From: Chryseolinea soli
Lineage (GTDB): Bacteria > Bacteroidota > Bacteroidia > Cytophagales > Cyclobacteriaceae
Assembly: GCF_003589925.1 (NCBI RefSeq)
Contig: NZ_CP032382.1
Location: 7,998,001-8,062,000 of the forward strand
Reading direction: 5' to 3'
Length of the DNA: 64,000 nucleotides
The position numbers were made by a program, and so were the translations under genes. The notes beneath the pieces were generated by a model. The model had not been told where the DNA came from and searched no databases. It saw only the letters and a list, made by a program, of their open reading frames with translations. Positions 35,726 through 44,607 of this stretch are shown here, piece by piece (the first letter of the stretch is position 1; each line of letters opens with the position of its first letter).

Positions 35726-36802
35726 TTACCCAAAAGGATATTTGTCAATATCAATGTCCAGGAACTCGCCGTCGGCCCCGCGAAGCCAGGAGTGAACATT
35801 TCCTTTTCCGTCCGTCAGACCCTTGATTGGCTGGCGCGTAAATCTGGAAAGGAGAAATTCGTATCTCTGACTGGATTCCTCATCTTGCTCTATAAACGGA
35901 AGCCTGTCACGGAGTGCCGACCAGTTAATGGGGAGTAACCCAGCGTCGTAGTCCAAAACCGTCAGATGATTCTCTTCGTACTTGGTAAACCGAAAAACAT
36001 CCTTTTTAAGTCCGGCAACGTGGAAGAACCGCGCTGCAAGTTCTTCAGCCTGTTTGGGGTGTAGGAGTTTATCAAGGTATTTCGAAAAATAATCGTAGGC
36101 ATGGTGATGGACATAACCCCCATCAAAAGCGAGCAGGATGGCTTTTTTTCCCAACCGGAGGTAAACGCACTCCAATGAAAAGTCATCGATATAGTCGAAT
36201 TGTCTGCTTACATCACGATCCAATTTAACATCAAAAATGAATGCGGATACCGGCATTCCCGGAAGTTTGGCATGTTCGAAGAAAAAACTACCTCGCATCA
36301 AAAATTGAAAACGAACGGATTGTAAGAAGAGAAAAATTGTCCGGATTCCGGAATAGCCCGGTAACTCAAGAAAGCGTGTGATATCGATCTTTCCTCGGAG
36401 ATGCTCGTCCAGATAGTAACCATAAAATACCTTAGCGATCCAGATAAAAAGATCAGAAGGAGAAAGATCGAAGTCTTTGGCATTCTTTAGGAGCAGGTCT
36501 TTCTTAAGTCGTTTTTCTATGGGGGCCAGAACTGTCGAGTTGCACGATTTGCAACACGGGATCAGAATTTTACTGTAGTTGGTGAAATGAAGATCTTTTC
36601 CGTGAAAATTAACAGTTGTATTTTTTGCACTTCGGCCGGTCAAATTGAAATGCCTTAGCAACCATTGAGGGAAAATATGTTCGCGTGTCCGATTTGACGC
36701 ACTGAGTTTTGTACCGCACAGGAAACAAACTTCCTTGGAGAAATTGCCGTCCAGAAATGGATCGTATAGTTTTTCGCCTGGGTTTTGAGATGGGACACTC
36801 AT
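35726..36802 (-). CDS. HNH-like zinc protein, possible endonuclease
   Basis: From 36802 (MSVPSQNPGEKLYDPF) the protein has 358 residues. Another ATG at 36907 lies one base after the stop of the upstream adhesin gene and would add 35 residues. The N-terminal part has CFLCGTKLSASNRTREHIFPQWLL and, further on, PCCKSCNSTVL: two CxxC knuckles around an EHIFPQW motif, as in HNH nucleases. The remaining 250 residues are not recognised. Similar genes occur in phages and defence loci, but no such context is visible here. Target unknown. Confidence 0.68.
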   Translation of the reverse strand: MSVPSQNPGEKLYDPFLDGNFSKEVCFLCGTKLSASNRTREHIFPQWLLRHFNLTGRSAKNTTVNFHGKDLHFTNYSKILIPCCKSCNSTVLAPIEKRLKKDLLLKNAKDFDLSPSDLFIWIAKVFYGYYLDEHLRGKIDITRFLELPGYSGIRTIFLFLQSVRFQFLMRGSFFFEHAKLPGMPVSAFIFDVKLDRDVSRQFDYIDDFSLECVYLRLGKKAILLAFDGGYVHHHAYDYFSKYLDKLLHPKQAEELAARFFHVAGLKKDVFRFTKYEENHLTVLDYDAGLLPINWSALRDRLPFIEQDEESSQRYEFLLSRFTRQPIKGLTDGKGNVHSWLRGADGEFLDIDIDKYPFG

Positions 36803-36908
36803 AGCGGATAAAGGGCCAGTTCGCGAGAAAGATACTCTCTGGGATTGAATTCCCCCATAGAAATAAAAGGGAATTACAATCCCTTTATCTGGGTAACTGG
36901 CCAACATT

Positions 36909-39635
36909 TCAATACAAGATAGTTACAACGCCCTTGTACGTTTGTCGTCCATACGGGAGTTCAATAACGATGGTATAAAAATACGTGTCCACCGGCAAGC
37001 GCTCGCCGTTAAAGGTCGCATCCCAGTCCCGCTCGAATCCGTTGGCCTCATAGAGGAGCAACCCGCGTTTGTTGTACACCTTGATAATGGCTTGATCAAG
37101 CTTGTAATTGTTCATTAGTTGGACATGCCAGGTGTCGTTAGCCTTGTCTCCATTTGGAGTAAACGCATTTGGAATGTCGATTTCGATTTTTCCCTGGATA
37201 TCGACGACGCGTTCTGACGGCAAGCTGACGCGTTGCCCGTCGCTCACGGTAACATAGATAGTTCTCGATCCGGACAATATGGTTTCGGGCTCGCCATTAA
37301 CTTCCGTAATGCGGTAATTATATTTTATCGAGCGCAGTGCCGCCTGATACTCCTCCACGGTGGCGTTGCCGATCAGAAATAAAAATCCCGCAGAATCCTG
37401 AAGGGCTCTTATTTTAGGATTTTCATATTCAAACCTTAACTCGTCATTTTTAAGACTATGGTTTGTTTCACGGAAGCCTATTTCTGCCATACTCAGGTAT
37501 GTGTTATCCACATCGGCAAGCCCCAACCCCTTAAAGACTTCCGCAGGTTCTTTCCCCGGCTCAAAAGGAATCGGCGAAGTTTCCAATAGCGTGATCACGG
37601 GAGCATCATTCACCGGAGTGACCAGAATGGCCAATTTGAATTCGTCACTGGTGTTCACACCATCGCTTACCGTCACGCCAACCTCGATGAACCCGTTGAG
37701 ATTCGCAGCGGGTGTAACGGTATTTCCATTCACCGTGTAGGTGCCTTGACTGCTGCTCTTCACCGAAAGACCAAAACCCTGTGGATAGTTGGGATTATCT
37801 TCGTCTGTAACGAAGAGGTCTGTAGCATAGATCGTGATCGGGTAATCCTCCAGCACGACCAATTCCTTTTGCCCGTTTATTCTGGGTGTCGCCGAAATCG
37901 GAGTAACCTGAATCTTCAATTCAAATAGCGGACTATCATCCTGTCCATCGTTTACCCGCACACCAACCAGAAGCGTACCGTTGACAAAACTAGCCACCGG
38001 AGTAACCTTGGTCCCGGTGACCGTATAGTTCGTGCCGGGAAAAACCTTTAACGAAAATCCTGTTGGGAACTCGTTGTCAGGATCGCTTACCTCGAGATGG
38101 AATAGCTCGATGGTGATGGAAGTATTTTGTGTTATGCCGATGGCCTTTTGACCTACAATGGTGGGGGCTACGTTCTTTTTCGTGGCAATGATCTCTACCT
38201 GGAAATTGAAATCAGGGCTGCTGGCGGTGCCGTCGCTCACAGAAACGGTCACGCTAAGCGTTCCAACGAAAGTCGGCGACGGACTCACGGAACCTCCAGC
38301 CGCTACGTAGTTGTTACCTTGGGCGATCTTCAAGGTGAAGTCACCTGGGTAATTGTTGTCAGGATCGGTAACGGTCAAATCCGAAAGGCCAATGGAGAAC
38401 GTAGTGCCTTGATTGACAGTCAGCGGCTTTTGGCCCGTGATCACCGGACTGTCATTGACGGGGGCGACAGTGATCTGGAGATCGAACGGCGGGCTGTCGT
38501 TCGTGCCATCGTTGACGCTTATCATGACGGAAAGAGGTCCTGAATAATTTTTTTCAGGAATAACCGTACTTCCATTCAGTGTATAATGGGCTCCTGGAGA
38601 AATCGCTAAAGTAAAGTCTTGTGGAAAGCTACTATCCGGGTCGACGACAGAAAGGTCGGTGAGCTTAATGGCAATCGATGCGTCCTCGTTCACCGTTAAG
38701 GGCTTCTGACCGGTGATCGCAGGCACAATGGGCTGGGCTTTCACGTCAATTTTAAGATCGAAGCGATTGCTTTCGGCTTTGCCATCATTTACCGACACCG
38801 GGACTTTCAGACTGCCGGAAAAACTCGCCGCTGGCGTCACCGTTGTTCCGTCGACGGTGTAATTGCTTCCACTATACACGGTGAGCGTAAAGCCTGAAGG
38901 ATAGTTGTTGTCAGGATCCGTTACCGACAATTGATTGAAATCGACTACAACACTTTGACCTTGATTAATGGAGATGGGAGTCTGTCCGGTGATATGCGGC
39001 GCAACGTTTTTACTCACTTCGATCTTTAGCTTGAACTTGTTGCTTTCGGCTTCACCGTCATTTACCGATACCTGGACTTGCAGGTCTCCGAAAAAATTTG
39101 GCGCTGGCGTTACCGTTGTTCCATTGACAGTATAATTGCTTCCACTGTATACCGTGAGCGTAAAACCAGACGGGTAATTGTCGTCAAGATCGAGAACCGT
39201 TAGCTGCTCGAAGGTTATCGTTACGGCTTCCCCCTGGTCGATGGTTATTGGCGTTTGTCCGGTTATGATGGGCGCGACATTCGCCGTTGTGATGACGTTG
39301 ATCTTGAAGTTGAACCATTTGCTTTCCTGGTCCCCTTCCTTCACCCGAACCTGCACAGTAAGCGGGCCGGTAAAATCAGGGTCGGGTGTCACCGTAGTGC
39401 CGCTCACGTCATAGTGCTTTCCCGAATTTACCTCCAGGGTAAACCCGATGGGATATAGGGATAAGGGGTCCCCAGGTGTTACGATGAGGTTGGCCAACGT
39501 TAGGGTGACCGGCGTACCCTGAAGGGTCGACAGCGGTGACGGGATTTGCCCGGTGATGACAGGGGGACCACCCATTGAAACAAATGCCTGCATTAAAAAA
39601 ATAGAGAGACAAGCGATGCTCCAAAGGTTTTTCAT
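36909..39635 (-). CDS. Large repeat surface protein with gliding-type T9SS sorting domain
   Basis: The start at 39635 (MKNLWSIACLSIFLMQAFVS) gives the signal peptide and 908 residues. Seven repeats of about 90 residues follow, each beginning ITGQ-x-P and containing TVTDPDNNYPSGFTLTVYSG, YTV-GTTVTP and VSVNDG-x2-S-x-F-L-I-V; they look like cadherin or VCBS-like Ig units. An eighth, divergent unit (about residues 690-820) precedes a C-terminal gliding-type sorting domain (NAFTPNGDKANDTW, VYNKRGLLLYEANGF, GVVTILY). It should be secreted by the type IX system as a long adhesin-like fibre. Confidence 0.87.
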   Translation of the reverse strand: MKNLWSIACLSIFLMQAFVSMGGPPVITGQIPSPLSTLQGTPVTLTLANLIVTPGDPLSLYPIGFTLEVNSGKHYDVSGTTVTPDPDFTGPLTVQVRVKEGDQESKWFNFKINVITTANVAPIITGQTPITIDQGEAVTITFEQLTVLDLDDNYPSGFTLTVYSGSNYTVNGTTVTPAPNFFGDLQVQVSVNDGEAESNKFKLKIEVSKNVAPHITGQTPISINQGQSVVVDFNQLSVTDPDNNYPSGFTLTVYSGSNYTVDGTTVTPAASFSGSLKVPVSVNDGKAESNRFDLKIDVKAQPIVPAITGQKPLTVNEDASIAIKLTDLSVVDPDSSFPQDFTLAISPGAHYTLNGSTVIPEKNYSGPLSVMISVNDGTNDSPPFDLQITVAPVNDSPVITGQKPLTVNQGTTFSIGLSDLTVTDPDNNYPGDFTLKIAQGNNYVAAGGSVSPSPTFVGTLSVTVSVSDGTASSPDFNFQVEIIATKKNVAPTIVGQKAIGITQNTSITIELFHLEVSDPDNEFPTGFSLKVFPGTNYTVTGTKVTPVASFVNGTLLVGVRVNDGQDDSPLFELKIQVTPISATPRINGQKELVVLEDYPITIYATDLFVTDEDNPNYPQGFGLSVKSSSQGTYTVNGNTVTPAANLNGFIEVGVTVSDGVNTSDEFKLAILVTPVNDAPVITLLETSPIPFEPGKEPAEVFKGLGLADVDNTYLSMAEIGFRETNHSLKNDELRFEYENPKIRALQDSAGFLFLIGNATVEEYQAALRSIKYNYRITEVNGEPETILSGSRTIYVTVSDGQRVSLPSERVVDIQGKIEIDIPNAFTPNGDKANDTWHVQLMNNYKLDQAIIKVYNKRGLLLYEANGFERDWDATFNGERLPVDTYFYTIVIELPYGRQTYKGVVTILY

Positions 39636-39853
39636 CTCTGTGCCTGTACAAAATGATGTAGGTCGGCCATCGAGACTTGGTAAAATCCGTGCCATGAAAT
39701 ATCAGTTTGCAAAGTTTTGAAATTTCAAAAAACGCTACGCTTCATAACAAAAAAAGTGTGGCGTCAATTCCACATCCGGGGTGGATTTTGCTCGACAGGT
39801 CGTTGTATTGATCAATGTTCAAACTTATATCCTGAGATATGCGGTCATTGGCT

Positions 39854-40315
39854 TTATGCGTTGCCCTTTTGAACACTTGTCCATGCCACAAGCGCCAACG
39901 CAACCAGCTCTGCAACGGTCCGCAGAACATGAAACGACCACCACTGGTCTCGTAACATCGTCCAATTATCGGGAACCGCATGCGTGTCCCAGGTCAGCAT
40001 TTCTGTTTGAATGGGCAAATTACCAAACCGTGTTACGACAATGCACAACAAAAGAAAGCCTGCCGCGACCAGCAAAGCAATGAAGGTCTTCCGGTCTTCC
40101 CGCTGAAGAAAAGCGGAAGCGATGGTTACGAGCGTTGCCACGATCACCAGCGAAACCAACAACGTCTGAAGGGAAAGAACAAGGTGTTGTTGCTGCTCAA
40201 TATAGGTGGATGACGAATAATTCACTGGATTTAGACCTACCCATATTCCAAAACTTGTCCCGGCCAGCAGGGCGACCAAAATGATGTTTAAAAACCGAAT
40301 GATCGTAGTGGCCAT
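39854..40315 (-). CDS. DUF1772-like small membrane protein
   Basis: This is a 153-residue protein with four membrane spans (about residues 8-28, 45-68, 78-97, 128-148). The loop VTRFGNLPIQTEMLTWDTHAVPDNWTMLRDQWWSFHVLRT matches the DUF1772 pattern (G-N-x-P-I, D-W, W-x-x-H-x-x-R-T), a family that includes anthrone oxygenases. The reaction here is unknown. It stands alone between the adhesin and the hydrolase genes. Confidence 0.75.
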   Translation of the reverse strand: MATTIIRFLNIILVALLAGTSFGIWVGLNPVNYSSSTYIEQQQHLVLSLQTLLVSLVIVATLVTIASAFLQREDRKTFIALLVAAGFLLLCIVVTRFGNLPIQTEMLTWDTHAVPDNWTMLRDQWWSFHVLRTVAELVALALVAWTSVQKGNA

Positions 40316-40534
40316 GGTACAAGATTAAGCCGTTAAAGACGAAGGAATGGCATTGGCGACGTGCCGCGTTTTGTCTCACAACACCAAAGGAATTTAACAA
40401 ACAAAAACCACAACGCAAAGACTGACAGGGCATTGATTCATGCTCAAGGCATGGTACTAACGGAATTCCCAATTCCCGCCTCCGATCCGTTCTTTGAACG
40501 AACGGAAGCCCTACGAGCTTTCTGACTGGAATTG

Positions 40535-41401
40535 TTATCGAGAACTTGCTTTACGAAGTGTCTCGTTGAAAAAATCAATCGCCACCTGGTTGATCAGTTC
40601 AGGTTGCTCTTTGAATACTTCATGCGACGTATTGGGAAGAACGAAAAACTGACTTCCCTTGATAGATCTGTACATTTCCTCGCCATGCTGGATTGAAATA
40701 TCGTCCCTGTCTCCCACTACGATCATGACGGGAATCTTTATGCTGTCGTAAATAGATTTTGAAAAGTACTCGTCAGCGTACACCATTTTGCTCAGGCTTT
40801 CCAGGAGTTTTACCCAATCTTTGCCGGGCAACTTTGAATAATCCTCAATCAACTGCTTGTTAAGCTTTTCGAACACCTCCTTCGAAGGGGGCACAACAGA
40901 ATCCAGGGGAATTCCTGCGGGGATGTTGAAACCTCTTTTACCGTTATTAGCACCCACGGCAATTACCTTCTTCACCTTGTCCGCCCTTCGCTCCGCGAGC
41001 AGAATACCCACAATCCCTCCATCGCTCCAGCCCATAACATACAAACTGTCTACGCTCAAGAAATCGATCAGTTGTGACATCGTTTCGGTTAGAATTTCAT
41101 AGCTGATGCTATCGGGTTGTTCCGACCGGCCTTGGGCGGGGGTGTCTGGTGCGATGATCCTGAAATGTTGAGAAAGGCCCGGGATACATCGCTCAAAATC
41201 TTTGATACTCCGACTGTGGCCGCCGCCGGAGAGCAATAAAAGCGGCATCCCACTTCCATACTCCTCATAGTAAACCTTCTTACCACGAATGTTTATGTAT
41301 GCTCCGCCGTTTGATCCATAGTCGATTTTCTTCTTTTCTTCCCCGCAATTCATGAACAGCAGCTGCAAGCCTACAAAAATGAAAAGCGTTGTCTTTTTCA
41401 T
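40535..41401 (-). CDS. Alpha/beta-hydrolase lipoprotein
   Basis: From 41401 (MKKTTLFIFVGLQLLFMNCG, lipobox FMNC) it has 288 residues; an upstream ATG at 41509 has no signal. The fold is clear: LLLLSGGGHSRS at the oxyanion strand, APDTPAQGRSEQPD, and the nucleophile elbow GWSDGG. The catalytic Asp is likely in VVGDRDDISI and His in NTSHEVF. Substrate unknown. The closest pattern is small-ester or lactone hydrolases of the BioH type. Confidence 0.85.
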   Translation of the reverse strand: MKKTTLFIFVGLQLLFMNCGEEKKKIDYGSNGGAYINIRGKKVYYEEYGSGMPLLLLSGGGHSRSIKDFERCIPGLSQHFRIIAPDTPAQGRSEQPDSISYEILTETMSQLIDFLSVDSLYVMGWSDGGIVGILLAERRADKVKKVIAVGANNGKRGFNIPAGIPLDSVVPPSKEVFEKLNKQLIEDYSKLPGKDWVKLLESLSKMVYADEYFSKSIYDSIKIPVMIVVGDRDDISIQHGEEMYRSIKGSQFFVLPNTSHEVFKEQPELINQVAIDFFNETLRKASSR

Positions 41402-41669
41402 GTTTTTGTTTCGGTTGAAATGGGTTAAAATAAACCGGTAAAATTTTCCTGGTCGACCATCCCCAAATGAATGATTTGTCGAGCACCGAATCTTAAATGC
41501 CCATTCCATGAAGATGGCTAGGTGAAAATAGTTTTAAAAAAACTATAGGGATTGCTAAGTAACTGAACGTCAGCTAAAAAATAATGAATTCACCTATCGA
41601 ATGCATCGCTTTTTTTGATTGCCAGCAAGCCTTTCATCGACCACTCACCCGCTGTCGGGCTATCTTCCT

Positions 41670-42197
41670 TCATTGCCTCCTGCTAAAATAGCTCTGCCGC
41701 CTCCCCTTATCTCCCACACCCAAGAATAAAATATTCCCGCTTTCGTTCCATTCGTTATCCACAATCAAATCGCCTTGTGCCGACAGCGCCAGCCTTAGCC
41801 GGTTGATGTTGCACCTGCTATAGATAAACGGAAAAGCAGGAGGTATTTCTTTCCGCTCATTTCTTAAAAACACTTCGTAATATCCACTTCTGACAAACAC
41901 GCCTTCAAAGATCTCAGTCTTCACTTTACCGTCGCTATCTTGATACGCTAATTCCAATTTTCCCTGCCTGTCAAAAACAACGGAAACGCTATCCGCTTTC
42001 GCCTCGCGAATTTCAAACAATTCCAGCAAGGCAGGAGAACCATACCGGCGTCCATTTGCTTTAAAGGCAGTATTGTCAAAAGTGCCGGAAAATTGACCAT
42101 CAAAATAGTTAACCTGCGATCTTCCCACACGCCATCCCGTGCCGCATGAACATAGTGAGAAAAAAATGACGAGTGTTATTGTAAGCGCTCTTACCAT
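41670..42197 (-). CDS. Lipoprotein of unknown function
   Basis: This is a 175-residue lipoprotein (signal ALTITLVIFFSLCSC, then GTGWRVGRSQ). The mature part is strand-rich (GQFSGTFDNTAF, ADSVSVVFDRQGKLELAYQD). I know no family. It is transcribed away from the ThuA gene. Confidence 0.6.
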   Translation of the reverse strand: MVRALTITLVIFFSLCSCGTGWRVGRSQVNYFDGQFSGTFDNTAFKANGRRYGSPALLELFEIREAKADSVSVVFDRQGKLELAYQDSDGKVKTEIFEGVFVRSGYYEVFLRNERKEIPPAFPFIYSRCNINRLRLALSAQGDLIVDNEWNESGNILFLGVGDKGRRQSYFSRRQ

Positions 42198-42433
42198 ATT
42201 GCTATCACTTCTTAACGAGCTATTTCAAACGACTATGACAGCCGTTGATAAACCGAAAGCTATAAAATTCATCCTGATTATCGTTTAAAATATCGGATTT
42301 CAATATCAGTGAGAGTTTTCGCGCATCTTCAACCAAACCGTTGCCATAGCCATCATTCCATTGCTCAGGAACGTCGATGATTTGTAAAAAAAATGTATTA
42401 CTTTCCGATGTATCAATGCTTACCAAAAGAAAT

Positions 42434-43198
42434 ATGAACTTCCGAAAGATCTTCCTAACCGCGCTCGCCCTACAAGTATCCCTATGTTTCACCGTCGTCG
42501 CACAGAAGCAATTCAAGGCGCTGCTCGTCACCACCACCAAGGGATGGCATCACGAATCGGTCCATGCCGGGGTCTTGGCCATTCAGCAACTGGGCGTACG
42601 AAATTTCTTCGACGTGTCATTGTTCGAAAACCCCAACGGTTTTACCGATAAATACCTGGAGCAATTTCAGGTGGTCATCTTTCTAAACACCACGGGCGAC
42701 ATCCTGGATTCCGCCCAGCAAAAAGTAATGGAACGCTATATCCGTTCGGGCAAAGGGTTCGTGGGCATTCACAGCGCCTCCGACACGGAGTACGATTGGG
42801 ACTGGTACACCAAGCTCGTAGGACGCATGTTCCATATCCACCCCGTGATCCAAACCGCCAAACTCAACATTGTCGACGCAACCTTTCCAGGCATGCAGGG
42901 CCTTTCCGACGGCAAACTCTGGACTGACGAATGGTATGAATTCGGCCCCGAGAAAATCGCAGGCCTCAAATACATCCTCGCCGTCGATGAAACTTCCTAC
43001 GACCCCAAGGTGCAATGGGGCGAGAAAAAAGGTTTGGGCATGGGAAAGCTTCACCCCGTTGCCTGGTATCACAACTATGATGGCGGCCGCTCCTTCTACA
43101 CGGCGTTAGGTCACTTACCTGCCATCTTTAGTGACCCGGCCTATCTGAATCACTTGTATGCCGGCATATTCTGGGCAGCTACTGGCAAAAAGAACTAA
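42434..43198 (+). CDS. ThuA-domain exported protein
   Basis: From 42434 (MNFRKIFLTALALQVSLCFTVVAQ) it has 254 residues with a clear signal. The class I glutamine amidotransferase-like fold of the ThuA family is visible in FKALLVTTTKGWHHESVHAG, VVIFLNTTGDIL, RSGKGFVGIHSASDTEYDWDWY and LHPVAWYHNYDGGRSFYTALGH. ThuA-like domains are linked with sugar and glycoside metabolism, but no exact reaction is established. The hairpin repeat at 43265 follows 66 bases after the stop. Confidence 0.86.
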   Translation: MNFRKIFLTALALQVSLCFTVVAQKQFKALLVTTTKGWHHESVHAGVLAIQQLGVRNFFDVSLFENPNGFTDKYLEQFQVVIFLNTTGDILDSAQQKVMERYIRSGKGFVGIHSASDTEYDWDWYTKLVGRMFHIHPVIQTAKLNIVDATFPGMQGLSDGKLWTDEWYEFGPEKIAGLKYILAVDETSYDPKVQWGEKKGLGMGKLHPVAWYHNYDGGRSFYTALGHLPAIFSDPAYLNHLYAGIFWAATGKKN

Positions 43199-43264
43199 GC
43201 GAGAAACTTGATCGTGCCCACGGATAGCGGCTATGAGATAACACCCGAAGCATCGCCCGTCCCA

Positions 43265-43296
43265 AATCAAAGTCTCCCGTCCCGGGGACTTTGATT
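43265..43296. repeat. REP-like hairpin repeat, copy 3
   Basis: Same arms and loop as copy 2. Upstream flank CGTCCC. About 55 bases upstream lies GGATAGCGGCTATG, which also precedes copy 4 (GGATCGCGGCTATG). It follows the ThuA gene (plus strand). Confidence 0.85.
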
Positions 43297-43428
43297 TTTC
43301 TCAAAAATTTCCCCCGCATCATAGCCTGGATCCATCAAAAGCTAACAGCCATTAGGCCCAACTTGAAAAATCATCATTAAGATTGAATTCAACTATTTCT
43401 TATTTTTGATTTTTATCCTAGCCCCCTC

Positions 43429-44397
43429 ATGTTCCTAGACAAGATCAAAAAGAGAAAATCAGGAATTTTACTCTACGGAATCACACCTCCCAAAGCGCAA
43501 ACCCCCGTTGAAAAACTACCTTCGATTGCCGAGAAAAGTTTGAAGACCCTCTGCGGCCTCGATATTGATGCGCTGATCGTTTACGACGTACAGGACGAGT
43601 CCACACGAACAAATGAAGAACGACCGTTCCCGTTCTCCAGTGCGCTGGATCCCTTTACCTACACGAGCCAGTATTTACAGGCGCTGACCGTCCCTAAAAT
43701 TATCTATCGCCCGGCAAGCATGTTCAGCAAAGCGGAGTTGACCGAATGGTTGAACGCCCTGAAAAGTAATGGTTTCTATCCCGTGTTTGTCGGTTTGCCC
43801 TCACCCGACTTCGTCCCCAAGACCACACTCACCGAAGCGTATGAGATCTGGCGACAGGATCATGAAGCGCATTCGGTGATCGGTGCCGTCACAATTCCCG
43901 AGCGTCATGCTATTCTCAAGGACGAAGACGTCAGGATGATGGACAAAGTAAACTGTGGTGTATCCTATTTCATTTCGCAGTGCATCTTCAACGTCCAATA
44001 CGCAAAGCAGACGCTGGATGCCCTGGTAAACACATGCCAGGCACGGAACCGGGAGTTGCCGACCATCATTTTTACACTAACGATCTGTGGATCGCTGAAG
44101 ACACTTGACTTTATGGAGTGGTTAGGCATACACGTTCCCGAAGATATCAAGCAAGAATTGAAAGTGTGCAGCAACCCGGCGGGACGCTCGGTGGAGATCG
44201 CCACTGAAATTGCAAAAGACCTTATCCAATATTGCCAGGAGCGAGCGATCCCGTTCGGATTTAACATTGAAAGCGTCGCGGTTCGCAAGGAAGAAGTCGA
44301 CGCCTCGCTTGAACTTCTCGAAACCGTCAACCGGTTGCTGAAAGTAAATGGACTGCGAAACGAAAGCACGCTGCGGGTGAATTCCAATTTGTCGTGA
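43429..44397 (+). CDS. Methylenetetrahydrofolate reductase-like protein
   Basis: This is a 322-residue cytoplasmic TIM-barrel protein. It begins KSGILLYGITPPKAQTP, the place of the MTHFR strand 1. It has DALIVYDVQDE, FYPVFVGLPSP, HSVIGAVTIPERHA and CGVSYFISQCIFNVQYAKQTLD, the conserved MetF phrase (compare GxDFFITQxxF). This divergent form is known from Actinobacteria and Bacteroidota. Whether it uses FAD with NADH is not shown. It has no folate genes nearby. Confidence 0.75.
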   Translation: MFLDKIKKRKSGILLYGITPPKAQTPVEKLPSIAEKSLKTLCGLDIDALIVYDVQDESTRTNEERPFPFSSALDPFTYTSQYLQALTVPKIIYRPASMFSKAELTEWLNALKSNGFYPVFVGLPSPDFVPKTTLTEAYEIWRQDHEAHSVIGAVTIPERHAILKDEDVRMMDKVNCGVSYFISQCIFNVQYAKQTLDALVNTCQARNRELPTIIFTLTICGSLKTLDFMEWLGIHVPEDIKQELKVCSNPAGRSVEIATEIAKDLIQYCQERAIPFGFNIESVAVRKEEVDASLELLETVNRLLKVNGLRNESTLRVNSNLS

Positions 44398-44433
44398 TCG
44401 TTAGCCTTCAACAGGCTCGCATCAAGCGAAAAC

Positions 44434-44466
44434 AAAAAAAGTCATCCACCTTAAGCGGATGACTTT
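44434..44466 (-). terminator. Intrinsic terminator (minus strand)
   Basis: On the minus strand, AAAGTCATCC (44466 down) pairs with GGATGACTTT, followed by a T run (44440 to 44434). The stem also ends just 36 bases past the MetF-like gene (plus), so it may serve both directions. On minus it lies about 140 bases past the DUF2911 gene. Confidence 0.65.
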
Positions 44467-44536
44467 GCTATGACGTGAGGTCCCATAGGGGAATGGATCG
44501 CGGCTATGTCCGTACCCCAAGGACGTCCACCGTTCA

Positions 44537-44568
44537 AATCAAAGTCTCCCGTCTCGGAGACTTTGATT
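44537..44568. repeat. REP-like hairpin repeat, copy 4
   Basis: Perfect arms (AATCAAAGTCTCC and GGAGACTTTGATT) with loop CGTCTC. The flank downstream is TCTCAA. It begins 39 bases past the stop of the DUF2911 gene (minus). Confidence 0.87.
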
Positions 44569-44607
44569 TCTCAAACAGTGCGGTTGCTTTCTCAAGCGAG
44601 CCCCTCG

